A stretch of 64,000 nucleotides of DNA, taken from Sanchytrium tribonematis. Its lineage: Eukaryota > Sanchytriomycota > Sanchytriomycetes > Sanchytriales > Sanchytriaceae. The notes beneath the pieces were generated by a model. It made no database searches. It had not been told where the DNA came from and was given only the letters and a program-made list of their open reading frames with translations. Location of the stretch: positions 1 through 64,000 of the forward strand of contig JADGIG010000001.1 of NCBI GenBank assembly GCA_018985235.1. Reading direction: 5' to 3'. The translations under genes and the position numbers were made by a program. Shown piece by piece: positions 49,505 through 58,524 of this stretch. Position 1 is the first letter of the stretch. Every line of letters starts with the position of its first letter.

Positions 49505-50254
49505 ATGGTTCTATCGCCCAAAAAAATTGCAAATGTACAGCGGATAATTGGTGTGCTATCTGGAAAAGGAGGTGTAGGAAAATCCAGTATTGCAGTCAGT
49601 ATAGCCGTGAATTTGCACGGCAGTGTAGGGATCCTTGATGCTGATATTTTTGGGCCGTCAATTCCGAAATTGTTGAATTTGAGTGGACAACCTGAGGTTG
49701 ATACTAATAACAAGATGCAGCCGATGATAAATTATAATATAAAATGTATGTCAATGGGATTTTTAACAAATAAAGCTGTCGTTTGGAGAGGATTAATGGT
49801 CATGAAAGCTCTCCAAGATATGATTTGGAATACTAGTTGGGGACATTTGGATTATCTTGTTATTGATTTTCCACCCGGCACTGGTGATGCACAATTGACG
49901 ATAATGCAACAGCTTAAAATTGATGGGTGTGTGGTTGTTTCAACACCACAAAAACTTTCTTTAATAGATGCCCAAAAAGGCATTGAGATGCTCGACAAAT
50001 TGAATATTCCGGTCTTGGGGCTGGTCAAAAATATGTCATATTTCAAATGTCCGAGTTGTCAATCCAGACACTCTCTTTTTCCAGATCATGATTTGAATTT
50101 TTGGAAATCGCAAAATATAGTTGAGTTGCCTTTTGATCCCAAAGCCTGCAGTATGTTTGACAACGGCCAGCTTTTAATTCCAAAAGATTCTGAGTTTTCT
50201 AAAAACATATCCTCATTTACGGAAAAAATTCAGTTAAATTTAAATAGAAAATAG
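49505..50254 (+). CDS. IND1: Mitochondrial Fe-S carrier IND1/NUBPL, complex I assembly
   Basis: Mrp-family P-loop ATPase. GKGGVGKSS (20-28), DADIFGPSIPKLLNL, VVWRGLMVMKAL and DFPPGTGDAQLT are conserved. The CPSC pair (about 181-184) for the bridging Fe-S cluster and the lone form without a DUF59 domain point to IND1/NUBPL, which delivers clusters to complex I. The N-terminus (MVLSPKKIANVQRI) is very short and no strong mitochondrial presequence is visible, limited by the divergent TTC36 gene 26 bases away. Confidence 0.85.
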   Translation: MVLSPKKIANVQRIIGVLSGKGGVGKSSIAVSIAVNLHGSVGILDADIFGPSIPKLLNLSGQPEVDTNNKMQPMINYNIKCMSMGFLTNKAVVWRGLMVMKALQDMIWNTSWGHLDYLVIDFPPGTGDAQLTIMQQLKIDGCVVVSTPQKLSLIDAQKGIEMLDKLNIPVLGLVKNMSYFKCPSCQSRHSLFPDHDLNFWKSQNIVELPFDPKACSMFDNGQLLIPKDSEFSKNISSFTEKIQLNLNRK

Positions 50255-50277
50255 AAAATAAATTTATTTTTGAAACA

Positions 50278-50769
50278 ATGACTTCTCTTTGGGACAAATT
50301 GCAAAATACTCCAACCACTAGGATTTCGTTTACGAAAGACGGAATGATGGAGGGACAGAGACTCAACTCGCAACCTTCGTACTCCACTCCAGAAAATTAC
50401 CTTGAGATAAAAGTTAAAAATCCCTTGATTGAAAATTCTGATAACAATAATGGATATACCACCTACGAAATACACTTAAAGACCAATTTACCAATGTTCA
50501 AAATCAAGGAAACTATTGTAAGGCGCAGATATAAGGATTTTGAAAATTTTAAGAGCTATTTGGAAAGAGAATGCCCTCATGTACATTTGCCTAATTTACC
50601 TGGAAAAGTTTTAAGAAATAGATTTTCAGACGATGTTATAGATACCAGAATGAAAGGTTTGGAGCGCTTTGTACAAATAGTCGCTGGCCACCCGCTTATT
50701 CAAACAAGTTCAAAAATACTAATTCCATTTTTACAGGACCCTGTCTTTCATCGAGATAACTGGAAATAA
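50278..50769 (+). CDS. Sorting nexin 3-like PX-domain protein
   Basis: 163 aa, essentially one PX domain. RRRYKDFENFKSYL carries the phosphoinositide-binding Arg, PNLPGKVLRNRF follows, and the chain ends FLQDPVFHRDNW. This size and N-terminal extension suit SNX3/Grd19, which works with retromer at endosomes. Confidence 0.9.
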   Translation: MTSLWDKLQNTPTTRISFTKDGMMEGQRLNSQPSYSTPENYLEIKVKNPLIENSDNNNGYTTYEIHLKTNLPMFKIKETIVRRRYKDFENFKSYLERECPHVHLPNLPGKVLRNRFSDDVIDTRMKGLERFVQIVAGHPLIQTSSKILIPFLQDPVFHRDNWK

Positions 50770-50873
50770 AGTAAATTTTGGATTTTTATGTTGCAGCAAT
50801 TAAATCTAGCTTGTGTAATCATAGATAATCAAATTAATTTTATATTGTAATAAAAAATTCGAAGGCCATTTTT

Positions 50874-53800
50874 TTGTTCTCAAAATTTGCTTTGAAAATG
50901 CCAGGATATTCTGATTCAATTATGAGACTCAACTGCTTAATATTCCATCAAAGTAGATTAATGGAATTATCAGCTGTATTTCAGTTGGCCACATTTTTTG
51001 TATTTTCATACTGGTTTACATTTAACAAACTAGATCCTCAATTGGTGGCTTATTTTTTTCCAGATTCAATTGATGGTTTTATTTATTGCAGCTTAATGTT
51101 AATCGCAGGACAACTTTGCCTGGTGTTAAAAATATTAGTAAGTATGAATGAGGCATTATATCCAACTGCTCAAAACATCAAGTTTCTAAGAGGTTTGATT
51201 TTAGTTAATGGATATATTTTATTTGCCCCTACTTTGCAAGTTATAGTTTATGTCATTCATCTATGCATTGAGACACCTACAGTCAAGTTTGTTCTATTCT
51301 CGATATTTGGTTCAATATTATTTGCAGCCCAAGCACTCTTCAACATGTATTCGCTTTATCTTCATGTATATTTCAAAATGCCTTTACACCAAGGTATAGG
51401 GAGATACGACAGAAATAGTCAAATGGGAGAAGTTCTTCTTGTGATTATTCCTTGTTTGTGTTCTTTGTTCCATAGTGTGACTTTAATTTTGATATCGTCA
51501 TTTATTATTACTCTGTATCTTTGCTACAGAGGTACATCTTTTCCATCCTTTCAGTCTGTTTACCTTTGCCAGTTACAATTGGCATCTTATTGGACATATC
51601 TCTGTTTTATTATAATATCAAGCTTATTTTATCTATTGCCAGAAGGAAATATTGATGGTCTTAGTTTTACATTAATTCAAATTTTGCTTCTGTTTGCAAT
51701 GCTCACAAATTCATTTAAATATTACATGTCTTCCTTCGTACCTAATATTGATGTACTTCGAATAACTCAGAGTTACCTTAAAGGTCAATTGACATACAAT
51801 GAATACATTCAAAAAATCCCGTTGCTCATCAATACAGACTCTTTTTATCCATTTGTGACAGCAGTTCATTTTTTATCAAATTTCAATTTGGTTGAAGAAT
51901 TCGACTCTGATACTAATAGTACTGGAAGTCACTCGAGACCATCTCAGGAAAGTAATGTTTTATTGACTAGGCATAAAGGACACTATTTGGTTAGTAATGC
52001 TGTTTATAATTGTTTAATTTTTGGAGACACCATTTTTGATAAAGGCATTGTATTAAAAAAGCAAGCTGTTAGATATTGTTGGATGAACTTTGGAATGATA
52101 GAAGACAAGTCAAGGGCTATAGAATTGGAAAATCAATTGATATTAGGCAAAAGAAATATACTTGCAAATTACACATTAGTTTTGGTCTCTACTATTAGAA
52201 AATTAAAAGATTTGGCAGAATTTTCAACGGAAAACGATTTGACACTATTGATGAAAAATTCGTACGAAATTTATTGCACCAAACAAATGAAAAGTGCTTC
52301 GGCTTCACTTTATACAATTTTAAAGGCTATTGAAAATGGAAAGGACTTAAAAATTCATTTGCTTTCCCAACTCTTCGTTAGCAATGCACAGAAGTCTTTC
52401 GTAAATCTAAAAAAATTATTTCAGAAACACCCTCAAGATCCGACTACTTTGAAATTATTAACTACTTTTTTAAATTCAATAGAAAACGACACCGAGTCTG
52501 GGGATTTCATTTCCAAAACCATTGAGATGTTTGACACTAACAGAGGTATTGACAAAGACATTTTAGATATGTCTGCTATTCATGAAGAGTCAGACTCTAC
52601 AAAACAGGATAACTCAGGACAATTTGACTATGTCGGAAAGTTCTTGATCATAAATGAAAACATGAAAAGAGTTCGATTTGGAAATGAACAATGGCAGTCA
52701 AGATTTCATTATCTGATGAACTTTGCAATATTTGTATTGTTTGTATCATTAATTATATGCATAATTTTAAATGGATACACTTTAATTGATTATTTTCAAT
52801 TACAACTATCTTTTTCCCAATTGGCCTCTATATTGCCTGTTAAACGTCAAAAGGCCGATACATACTTCATTGACAACAATGATCTTTTCACACCTTCTTT
52901 ATTGGAATTGGAAGATTTTACAACTGATCTGGTCTATTTAGGAAGGACTGATGGCTATGATACAATTAGATTTCTAGACACGTCTAGTATTTGGTCGCCA
53001 AATATAATCAATGCAACAGCATACACACTATCCAAATCGTCCTTTCTTGACACTAACCTTGACCAAATTACAATTTATGCCAGTTCTCTTTTGCCAGATA
53101 TTATCAAGCGAACCTTTATAACATTTTCTACATTCACTGCGAGTGTTTCCCAAATTGTGAGACTCTCAGAATATCATCAGGATTTAGAGTTACGTTTAAC
53201 GGAAAGAAATTATATTTACTTTGAATATACTCTGTTTCCGACTATAACATTGTTTTTAATTTTGGTGTTTTTTGTGGCAATGATTTACACATTTGCAATC
53301 AAAAGAGAAAGATCTGTCTTATTGACCGAAGTGAGAGCAAAATGTACCGATGCATTATCCTTGGCAGCTTATTTGAAAGGCAAAATTTTTTCGTCCTCAG
53401 AAGAACAGAAAGAATACCTTACATCTGTTATGGAGACTTTCAATCTTAAAATCAAAAGCAGATCAAAAAATCACATATTTGTAACATTAATTGTTTTGTT
53501 TAGTTTTGGTTTAGTACTAGCTATATTATCCATTGTTTACGTATTTCGCGAAGATGCTATGCAATGTGCATACTTTCAATCAAATCTCTCAGCTTCTACG
53601 TCTTCAGTTTTGTTTGCATTTTACCATTTGCAAACCTTGGGAAGAGTAAATTTGACTTCCCAAAATATTCTGAACAAGCATTATAACGATTTCTTAAATG
53701 CTAGCGACTTCGCTATCTCATTGATGGAAACCAGTACAGCTCAAGTAACTAGTTATATTAGAAATCCGTATTTCGCTGAGCTATCTCATTACGAAGAATA

Positions 53801-54026
53801 CAAATCTTTGATTTTTGACAAAAATTGTGTCAATGACGTTTGCGAAGAATCTTTAGATTTTGAGGTGAATCAGTTTACTAGATCTTTAACAAATTGTTTA
53901 TTTGATACTTGCACCAATCTTCAAGATGTGCTTGACACAGCTTTAAATCAGATACTTTATTGGTTTCTAAGGAAAGTGCACTTATTTTTCTTGAATAATG
54001 TATCAAGGAATGTATCAACATTATAA
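50874..54026 (+). CDS. TmcB/tiny-macrocysts-like multi-pass membrane protein
   Basis: 1050 aa. About eight membrane helices occupy residues 35-290, then a cytosolic helical region (350-580) with repeated TPR-like units (YCTKQMKSASASLYTILKAIENG and the KKLFQKHPQDPTTLKLLTTFL motif, typical of TmcB proteins), then a second membrane set (about 610, 785 and 860) flanking a large outside loop. No cyclase or GAF domain is seen, so it is shorter than many TmcB proteins. Such proteins are multi-pass receptors or sensors in protists and chytrid-type fungi. Its 3' end overlaps an antisense gene by about 149 bases. Confidence 0.6.
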   Translation: MFSKFALKMPGYSDSIMRLNCLIFHQSRLMELSAVFQLATFFVFSYWFTFNKLDPQLVAYFFPDSIDGFIYCSLMLIAGQLCLVLKILVSMNEALYPTAQNIKFLRGLILVNGYILFAPTLQVIVYVIHLCIETPTVKFVLFSIFGSILFAAQALFNMYSLYLHVYFKMPLHQGIGRYDRNSQMGEVLLVIIPCLCSLFHSVTLILISSFIITLYLCYRGTSFPSFQSVYLCQLQLASYWTYLCFIIISSLFYLLPEGNIDGLSFTLIQILLLFAMLTNSFKYYMSSFVPNIDVLRITQSYLKGQLTYNEYIQKIPLLINTDSFYPFVTAVHFLSNFNLVEEFDSDTNSTGSHSRPSQESNVLLTRHKGHYLVSNAVYNCLIFGDTIFDKGIVLKKQAVRYCWMNFGMIEDKSRAIELENQLILGKRNILANYTLVLVSTIRKLKDLAEFSTENDLTLLMKNSYEIYCTKQMKSASASLYTILKAIENGKDLKIHLLSQLFVSNAQKSFVNLKKLFQKHPQDPTTLKLLTTFLNSIENDTESGDFISKTIEMFDTNRGIDKDILDMSAIHEESDSTKQDNSGQFDYVGKFLIINENMKRVRFGNEQWQSRFHYLMNFAIFVLFVSLIICIILNGYTLIDYFQLQLSFSQLASILPVKRQKADTYFIDNNDLFTPSLLELEDFTTDLVYLGRTDGYDTIRFLDTSSIWSPNIINATAYTLSKSSFLDTNLDQITIYASSLLPDIIKRTFITFSTFTASVSQIVRLSEYHQDLELRLTERNYIYFEYTLFPTITLFLILVFFVAMIYTFAIKRERSVLLTEVRAKCTDALSLAAYLKGKIFSSSEEQKEYLTSVMETFNLKIKSRSKNHIFVTLIVLFSFGLVLAILSIVYVFREDAMQCAYFQSNLSASTSSVLFAFYHLQTLGRVNLTSQNILNKHYNDFLNASDFAISLMETSTAQVTSYIRNPYFAELSHYEEYKSLIFDKNCVNDVCEESLDFEVNQFTRSLTNCLFDTCTNLQDVLDTALNQILYWFLRKVHLFFLNNVSRNVSTL

Positions 54027-54435
54027 TTCCAACAATTTGATAAGTTCTTGAATTATCAAATGGGAGAGGGTTTCTGATTTTAGAATATCGTAGGTTAAAT
54101 AATGCCAAGAAGCCGGGTATCGCAGATATAAAGTAAAAAATGTCATCTAATTCCTCAAAAACCATTTGATATTTTGGAAATGAAGGCAGTAGCGCATATT
54201 TAAGCAGCAGAGATAACATAAGTCTACCTTTCGGGTTGTAAATTTTAATCATTGCAATCGATTCACCAAAGGTTTGTTGATTTTGACCAAAATAACTCAA
54301 CAAGAAATACAACAACGGAATATATTTGGTATACGACTGAAAGGAATTGCCTACCGACTTAAGATATAATGACTGTATGTGCTTTACTACATCAGTATCT
54401 AGTTTTTTGGCAAATTCTATGAGTGGATGCATCAA
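53878..54435 (-). CDS. Peroxin-like protein, PEX2/10/12 N-terminal-domain type, no RING
   Basis: 185 aa. ESIAMIKIYNPKGRLMLSLLLKYALLPS and IPGFLALFNLRYSKIRNPLPF faintly resemble the helical N-terminal domain of PEX2/10/12 ligases (membrane helix before a GRY...L segment), but the C-terminus has no RING cysteines. The last 50 codons are antisense to the TmcB-like gene, so the real end may lie earlier. Two genes away is PEX11. This is a weak assignment; it may be an unrelated helical membrane protein. Confidence 0.35.
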   Translation of the reverse strand: MMHPLIEFAKKLDTDVVKHIQSLYLKSVGNSFQSYTKYIPLLYFLLSYFGQNQQTFGESIAMIKIYNPKGRLMLSLLLKYALLPSFPKYQMVFEELDDIFYFISAIPGFLALFNLRYSKIRNPLPFDNSRTYQIVGIIMLIHSLIHYSRKISALSLETNKVSDLKLCQAHLEDWCKYQINNLLKI

Positions 54436-54521
54436 ATTGAAAGTATCTCACGTGAGGAGTCGAATGATCAGCAAATGGCGATTTTCAAAGGTTAAAACCC
54501 TCTAGCGCCCAAATCCCTCAG

Positions 54522-54755
54522 ATGAATAGATGTTACATCAAATGTCTCGAAGACCACAAAAGCACAAATCTAAGAAAACAGGTATTATCTAAAGCATTCA
54601 TGCATTTCTGCATACGAAATGATCCTGTACAATTTGCACTTTCGAGTACAAAAACCAAAGCTAGTGCGACCAAGCTTATTGAAATTCTCTTACATAAAAA
54701 TTTAACTGACTTGAAGAATGTTGAAAAATCGTTCAAACTTTTAGAATCATCATAA
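54522..54755 (+). CDS. Small unrecognised protein, 77 aa
   Basis: A short basic, helical frame (NLRKQVLSKAFMHFCIR..., KASATKLIEILLHKNLTDLKNVEKSFKLL) lying in an otherwise empty gap between the peroxin-like gene and PEX11. An AT-rich AATAAA-containing tail follows its stop. An open frame of opposite sense overlaps it. Real but unproven. Confidence 0.4.
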   Translation: MNRCYIKCLEDHKSTNLRKQVLSKAFMHFCIRNDPVQFALSSTKTKASATKLIEILLHKNLTDLKNVEKSFKLLESS

Positions 54756-54776
54756 AATAAATTTTTTATTTGAAAC

Positions 54777-55418
54777 ATGAAAAGTCTTGATTTGATATCG
54801 ATATATTTTAGCACCACTGTTGGAAGAGATAAATTCTATAGATTGATTCAGTATTTCAGTAGATTTTTATTGGAACATTCTACTGGAGAGATTGCTGCCA
54901 AATTAAAATCATTGATAAGTAGTGCGTCCGTAACACGAAAATGGTTACGGCTTATCCGACTTGACTTTTTTAACCCACTTGTAGAGGAAGCATTTGGGGA
55001 GCCTAAAAAATCATATGATCCAGTGGTCCAATTTCTAACGACAGCCAGAAATATTTCAATGCAATTATTCTTTTTTATGGACCACGCTATTTTATTCCAA
55101 ACTTTGAAAATTTACAACCCTTCAAAAATCGTATTTCAAAACATCAAAAAGCGACAAATGCAATTTTGGGCTTTAGGTATTGTGCTCAGTATACTAAAGC
55201 AATTGCACCTCATAAATAGTTATTCACAATCAAGCAAGAAAGAATCTCAAAAATTTAACGATAAAAAGAAAATTTTGATGGATTTCCTGGACCTTATGAT
55301 ACCTTTGAACTCGCTGAGTTACCTGAATTTTTCTGAAGGAAAAGTGGGGCTTTTAGGTACCATTACAGCTGCAAATGGAATTTACGAAAATTATCTGCTG
55401 GCAAAGAAAAATTTGTAG
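54777..55418 (+). CDS. PEX11: Peroxisomal membrane protein PEX11
   Basis: 213 aa. Signature STTVGRDKFYRLIQYFSRFLLEH at the N-terminus, then KLKSLISSASVTRKWLRLIRLDFFNP and FFFMDHAIL, with GLLGTITAANGIYENY near the end. PEX11 remodels the peroxisome membrane during division. Shows the organism keeps peroxisomes. Confidence 0.92.
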   Translation: MKSLDLISIYFSTTVGRDKFYRLIQYFSRFLLEHSTGEIAAKLKSLISSASVTRKWLRLIRLDFFNPLVEEAFGEPKKSYDPVVQFLTTARNISMQLFFFMDHAILFQTLKIYNPSKIVFQNIKKRQMQFWALGIVLSILKQLHLINSYSQSSKKESQKFNDKKKILMDFLDLMIPLNSLSYLNFSEGKVGLLGTITAANGIYENYLLAKKNL

Positions 55419-55442
55419 AGTTTTAGATTAAATAAATACATT

Positions 55443-56579
55443 TTATTGATAAGAAACGTCAATTTTTGCTTCCAATGAACTAATCTTGGTAAATAAGTGA
55501 TTCACTTTATACATTAAATCACACTTCATTGCTTCCATTTGATCACAAATCATTTGCATCCCTGAGTAATCTTGTGGGGCTTGCGAAGAAATTGTGGTAC
55601 TAATTACATCCTGCATGGCACTTTCTAGTTGAGAAATTCGCGACTGGTTTTCACTCACCAACTGCGTTAAATTCTTAATGTCCTGGTGCATGTCAATTAA
55701 TAGCTGGGAATCCGAATATGACTTGTTTCGATTGGATGTTGGCGACCACTCCATTCGAGGAATAGTATCTTTTTGAGACGGTTCGGACAATGAATCATCT
55801 TTTGGTGAAACTTTTAGTGCATGTCCAAAACCAGAGAAAGTGCCTAACAAGGGAACCTCACATCGTCTTTTTAGTCTTTTAACAACTTGGCCTGTAGTTT
55901 CTTCATCTGTAAGAAAACACATGAAGTCCTCCGGGATCTCAATTTGGCTGCATCTAACTAGCACCTCTCTCTGCTTTAGGGTATAACCTGGACATAAGAC
56001 CCCACAAATCACTAAATCTTGCAGTAAATTATCCCTAAAGTACGAAAAATCTTTCATGGTGAAAATTCGAAGCAGTTCAACCGTGTTTTTGTGAAATTCA
56101 AAGATTTGGTCTCTTTGAGTAGCTTCTTGAATTGAGTCAAAGGGAAACAATTGTATTAAAGACACAACAAAATCGAATGGTCTATCTGGACACCTACGAT
56201 TATATTGTCTTTTGTAATTTCTACACACACTTAAAATTTTAATCACGTCATCTCTCACAAGAGTACCATTTGGATATATCATTTCATTTAATTCCTTATG
56301 GCTGCTGAGACTACATCTTGGCATTTTTCCATGCAAAATTGGTCTTTTCAAATCCAGATGTCTGAGGCAAGCCTGAGCTTGTTCCATTGTTCCAATTTCA
56401 ACATAGGCAATTGGGATTGTTTTACCTGTGGCCATATCCATTGGGATATGCAGTCTTTGTGGTTGTCCAATAGGTGTATAAGGATGCAAAGCTGTCAGGA
56501 TCTCTTCATTTCTGACATCCCATGGTAGACCATCTAATTTCAAGACTATTGAAGGAAATAATTCTGAACTTGAAAACAT
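55443..56579 (-). CDS. RRM protein with C-terminal coiled coil
   Basis: About 378 aa from MFSSSELFP (frame open to 56618). Residues about 10-90 form one divergent RRM (VLKLDGLPWDVRNEEILTAL, then IAYVEIGTMEQAQACLRHL). A helical middle contains QREVLVRCSQIEIPEDFMCFL, and the last 90 residues form a coiled coil (LTQLVSENQSRISQLESAM, ...). I recognise no orthologue. An RNA-binding adaptor role is likely. Confidence 0.6.
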   Translation of the reverse strand: MFSSSELFPSIVLKLDGLPWDVRNEEILTALHPYTPIGQPQRLHIPMDMATGKTIPIAYVEIGTMEQAQACLRHLDLKRPILHGKMPRCSLSSHKELNEMIYPNGTLVRDDVIKILSVCRNYKRQYNRRCPDRPFDFVVSLIQLFPFDSIQEATQRDQIFEFHKNTVELLRIFTMKDFSYFRDNLLQDLVICGVLCPGYTLKQREVLVRCSQIEIPEDFMCFLTDEETTGQVVKRLKRRCEVPLLGTFSGFGHALKVSPKDDSLSEPSQKDTIPRMEWSPTSNRNKSYSDSQLLIDMHQDIKNLTQLVSENQSRISQLESAMQDVISTTISSQAPQDYSGMQMICDQMEAMKCDLMYKVNHLFTKISSLEAKIDVSYQ

Positions 56580-56712
56580 TCTTTTGTGTAATTCGAGACA
56601 AGAAAAATCCGTGCGCAAAAAGAATGCTGATCATTAAATTCTGAGTCGGAGCAAATACTGCAACTTATTTGGAAATTGGCGAACAAATAAAATATTAAAA
56701 CAAGCCCCTTTA

Positions 56713-57831
56713 ATGCAAGAGCTTGAGCAATTTAAATTTAGTGAGTATCCATCAGAAGAATTGACTATTGGTCTCAAATATATAATTTTGCTGAAATTTA
56801 AAGAGTCAGGTGTGATAGACCAAAATATGCTCAATTTGATTCCGCCATCTGAACAAGCCAATATTTATCAATTGACAAAGCAACATGTCGAATATACAGA
56901 ATTGCAAAATATTTTGAATAAGATAATTGAATTAAAAAATACAGAACACCCTTCCCGTGCTAGGGCAAATTTGATAGAAAGTCTCAAGGTAAAAAAAGAT
57001 TCATTGCTTCTCCATGATTTGATCAAATTTAATGTTTTACATGCAGAAGAATGCTATGATTCACTACATTTAGATTATTTCGATATTATTCAAGGGTATG
57101 AAACTAAAATTCTAGAGAAGGATTTTATTTTTGCAAAATACGAACCAAATTTAATTGAATTGAATGATATTTTGGCTTTATTTAGATACAAAAGTGTGAA
57201 ACCAAAGGCTATAATATGCGGAAACGTGATGAAATTATTGGCCTACTTTGAATTGAATAGTTTCGATTTAAATCTATTGGAAGAATATGTCCAATTCTCT
57301 TCTAATATGCCGATATCGGGACTCAATGATCTACTGGTACTTAATTTAAAATATGACATTCCACAAAAATGCATTGATTATATTTTAAATCAAATATTTC
57401 AGACCTTGAAACCACCATATTCAATAAGTAAGATATTATTGTCATATGATGATACACAAAAAGAATTTTCAGATCTGAAGCATTTTATTGAGAATATATC
57501 TACCCAGTACAAAACCTTTGACTTTGTAAATGAAACTATCTATGAATCTTTATGGTTTGACATTGAAAGTGAAATTTTGGATGGAATCCATTTCAACCCT
57601 ATTCCCGCAGACTCTATTGAAAGCCTTTGCGAATTACTTGACACACTTTCATCCACAGCCCCTCATGGGGTAGACTTGAAAATAATATATGACACTCAGT
57701 CCCTTCTAAATATTTCTCTTTTAGATATTCCAAATCGAAGTTGGTCATTATCGAGTGACCGTGTGAAGTCATTGGTGAAAAACATTTTTCAACCTTCAGT
57801 ACATAGACAAAAAGTCTTGCAACAATTATAG
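56713..57831 (+). CDS. ZW10/Dsl1-type vesicle tether subunit, putative
   Basis: 372 aa, all helical with no motif in the first 250 residues. The C-terminus, DIPNRSWSLSSDRVKSLVKNIFQPSVHRQKVLQQL, has the W-x2-S.x-V-x2-L-x3-F-x2-S-x2-R-x3-L pattern of ZW10/RINT-1/Dsl1 tethers that bind ER SNAREs. The short length and divergence keep this tentative. It also could be another CATCHR-like protein. Confidence 0.4.
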   Translation: MQELEQFKFSEYPSEELTIGLKYIILLKFKESGVIDQNMLNLIPPSEQANIYQLTKQHVEYTELQNILNKIIELKNTEHPSRARANLIESLKVKKDSLLLHDLIKFNVLHAEECYDSLHLDYFDIIQGYETKILEKDFIFAKYEPNLIELNDILALFRYKSVKPKAIICGNVMKLLAYFELNSFDLNLLEEYVQFSSNMPISGLNDLLVLNLKYDIPQKCIDYILNQIFQTLKPPYSISKILLSYDDTQKEFSDLKHFIENISTQYKTFDFVNETIYESLWFDIESEILDGIHFNPIPADSIESLCELLDTLSSTAPHGVDLKIIYDTQSLLNISLLDIPNRSWSLSSDRVKSLVKNIFQPSVHRQKVLQQL

Positions 57832-57832
57832 T

Positions 57833-58357
57833 TTATTGAATTTCGTACTCGAAAATTGCATGCATCCAGAGGAGAAATTTATCGTGATTTTCTTTGGGAA
57901 TACTGGAATTTTTAAATTTGTGGGTCTGAACCAACACGTCCGCGATTTCTGTTACATGAAAAGGGATCATTTTTTCTAAAAGAGATGGTGGGCATCGTTT
58001 AAAATCACCTCCAATTTCAACAAATGTGTTTCTATTAATCTTAAAAGCCTTAAAGTCTATATGACAGGTTTCTGTTTTGTAACCGATGTAATCTTGTTCT
58101 CTTTTTTTAGTCCATTTGCTTAATATCACATCCAAAATTTTCGGATTTTGAATCGATATGAGAGAATGAAGCGGTAGCTGATAAATAAAGTCTTCTACTT
58201 CATTTTGCATTACATGATATATTTTTTGAGAATCTTGATGAAGGTATGTCTCAATTTTTAAATAATCTTCCTTTATATTTAATCCACAGGATTCCCAATG
58301 AGATTTTAATTGCTCTATTAGTGTCGTATCTCCATTTACCAGAAATAGCTGTGGCAT
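57833..58357 (-). CDS. Unrecognised 174-aa soluble protein
   Basis: Begins MPQLFLVNGDTTLIEQLKSHWESCGLN, then mixed alpha/beta with no family motif I can name. Its stop is one base from the end of the convergent ZW10-like gene, which supports it as real. C-terminus ends KFLLWMHAIFEYEIQ. Confidence 0.5.
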   Translation of the reverse strand: MPQLFLVNGDTTLIEQLKSHWESCGLNIKEDYLKIETYLHQDSQKIYHVMQNEVEDFIYQLPLHSLISIQNPKILDVILSKWTKKREQDYIGYKTETCHIDFKAFKINRNTFVEIGGDFKRCPPSLLEKMIPFHVTEIADVLVQTHKFKNSSIPKENHDKFLLWMHAIFEYEIQ

Positions 58358-58524
58358 TTCCCCGGTCGTTTTACTACTTATATTTATGGAATCTTAATTT
58401 TCTTTCGATTCCTTGCGTTCACAAATCATCACGGTCAGATGCGACTCGCTTCTTGGGATATAGTTCGGTCATCTTCATGAACCCTTGAAACACATTTTGC
58501 GGTTGCCCTTTCCAGTATAATTTA

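Noticed and set aside
54489-54521. Intron joining a short upstream ATG frame (54468) to the 77-aa gene
   Set aside because: The only GT...AG span is about 31 nt and lacks the A at -6 context seen in all other introns.
58246-58488. 80-aa plus-strand frame between the 174-aa gene and LCB2
   Set aside because: It overlaps a better minus-strand gene and shows no conserved sequence.
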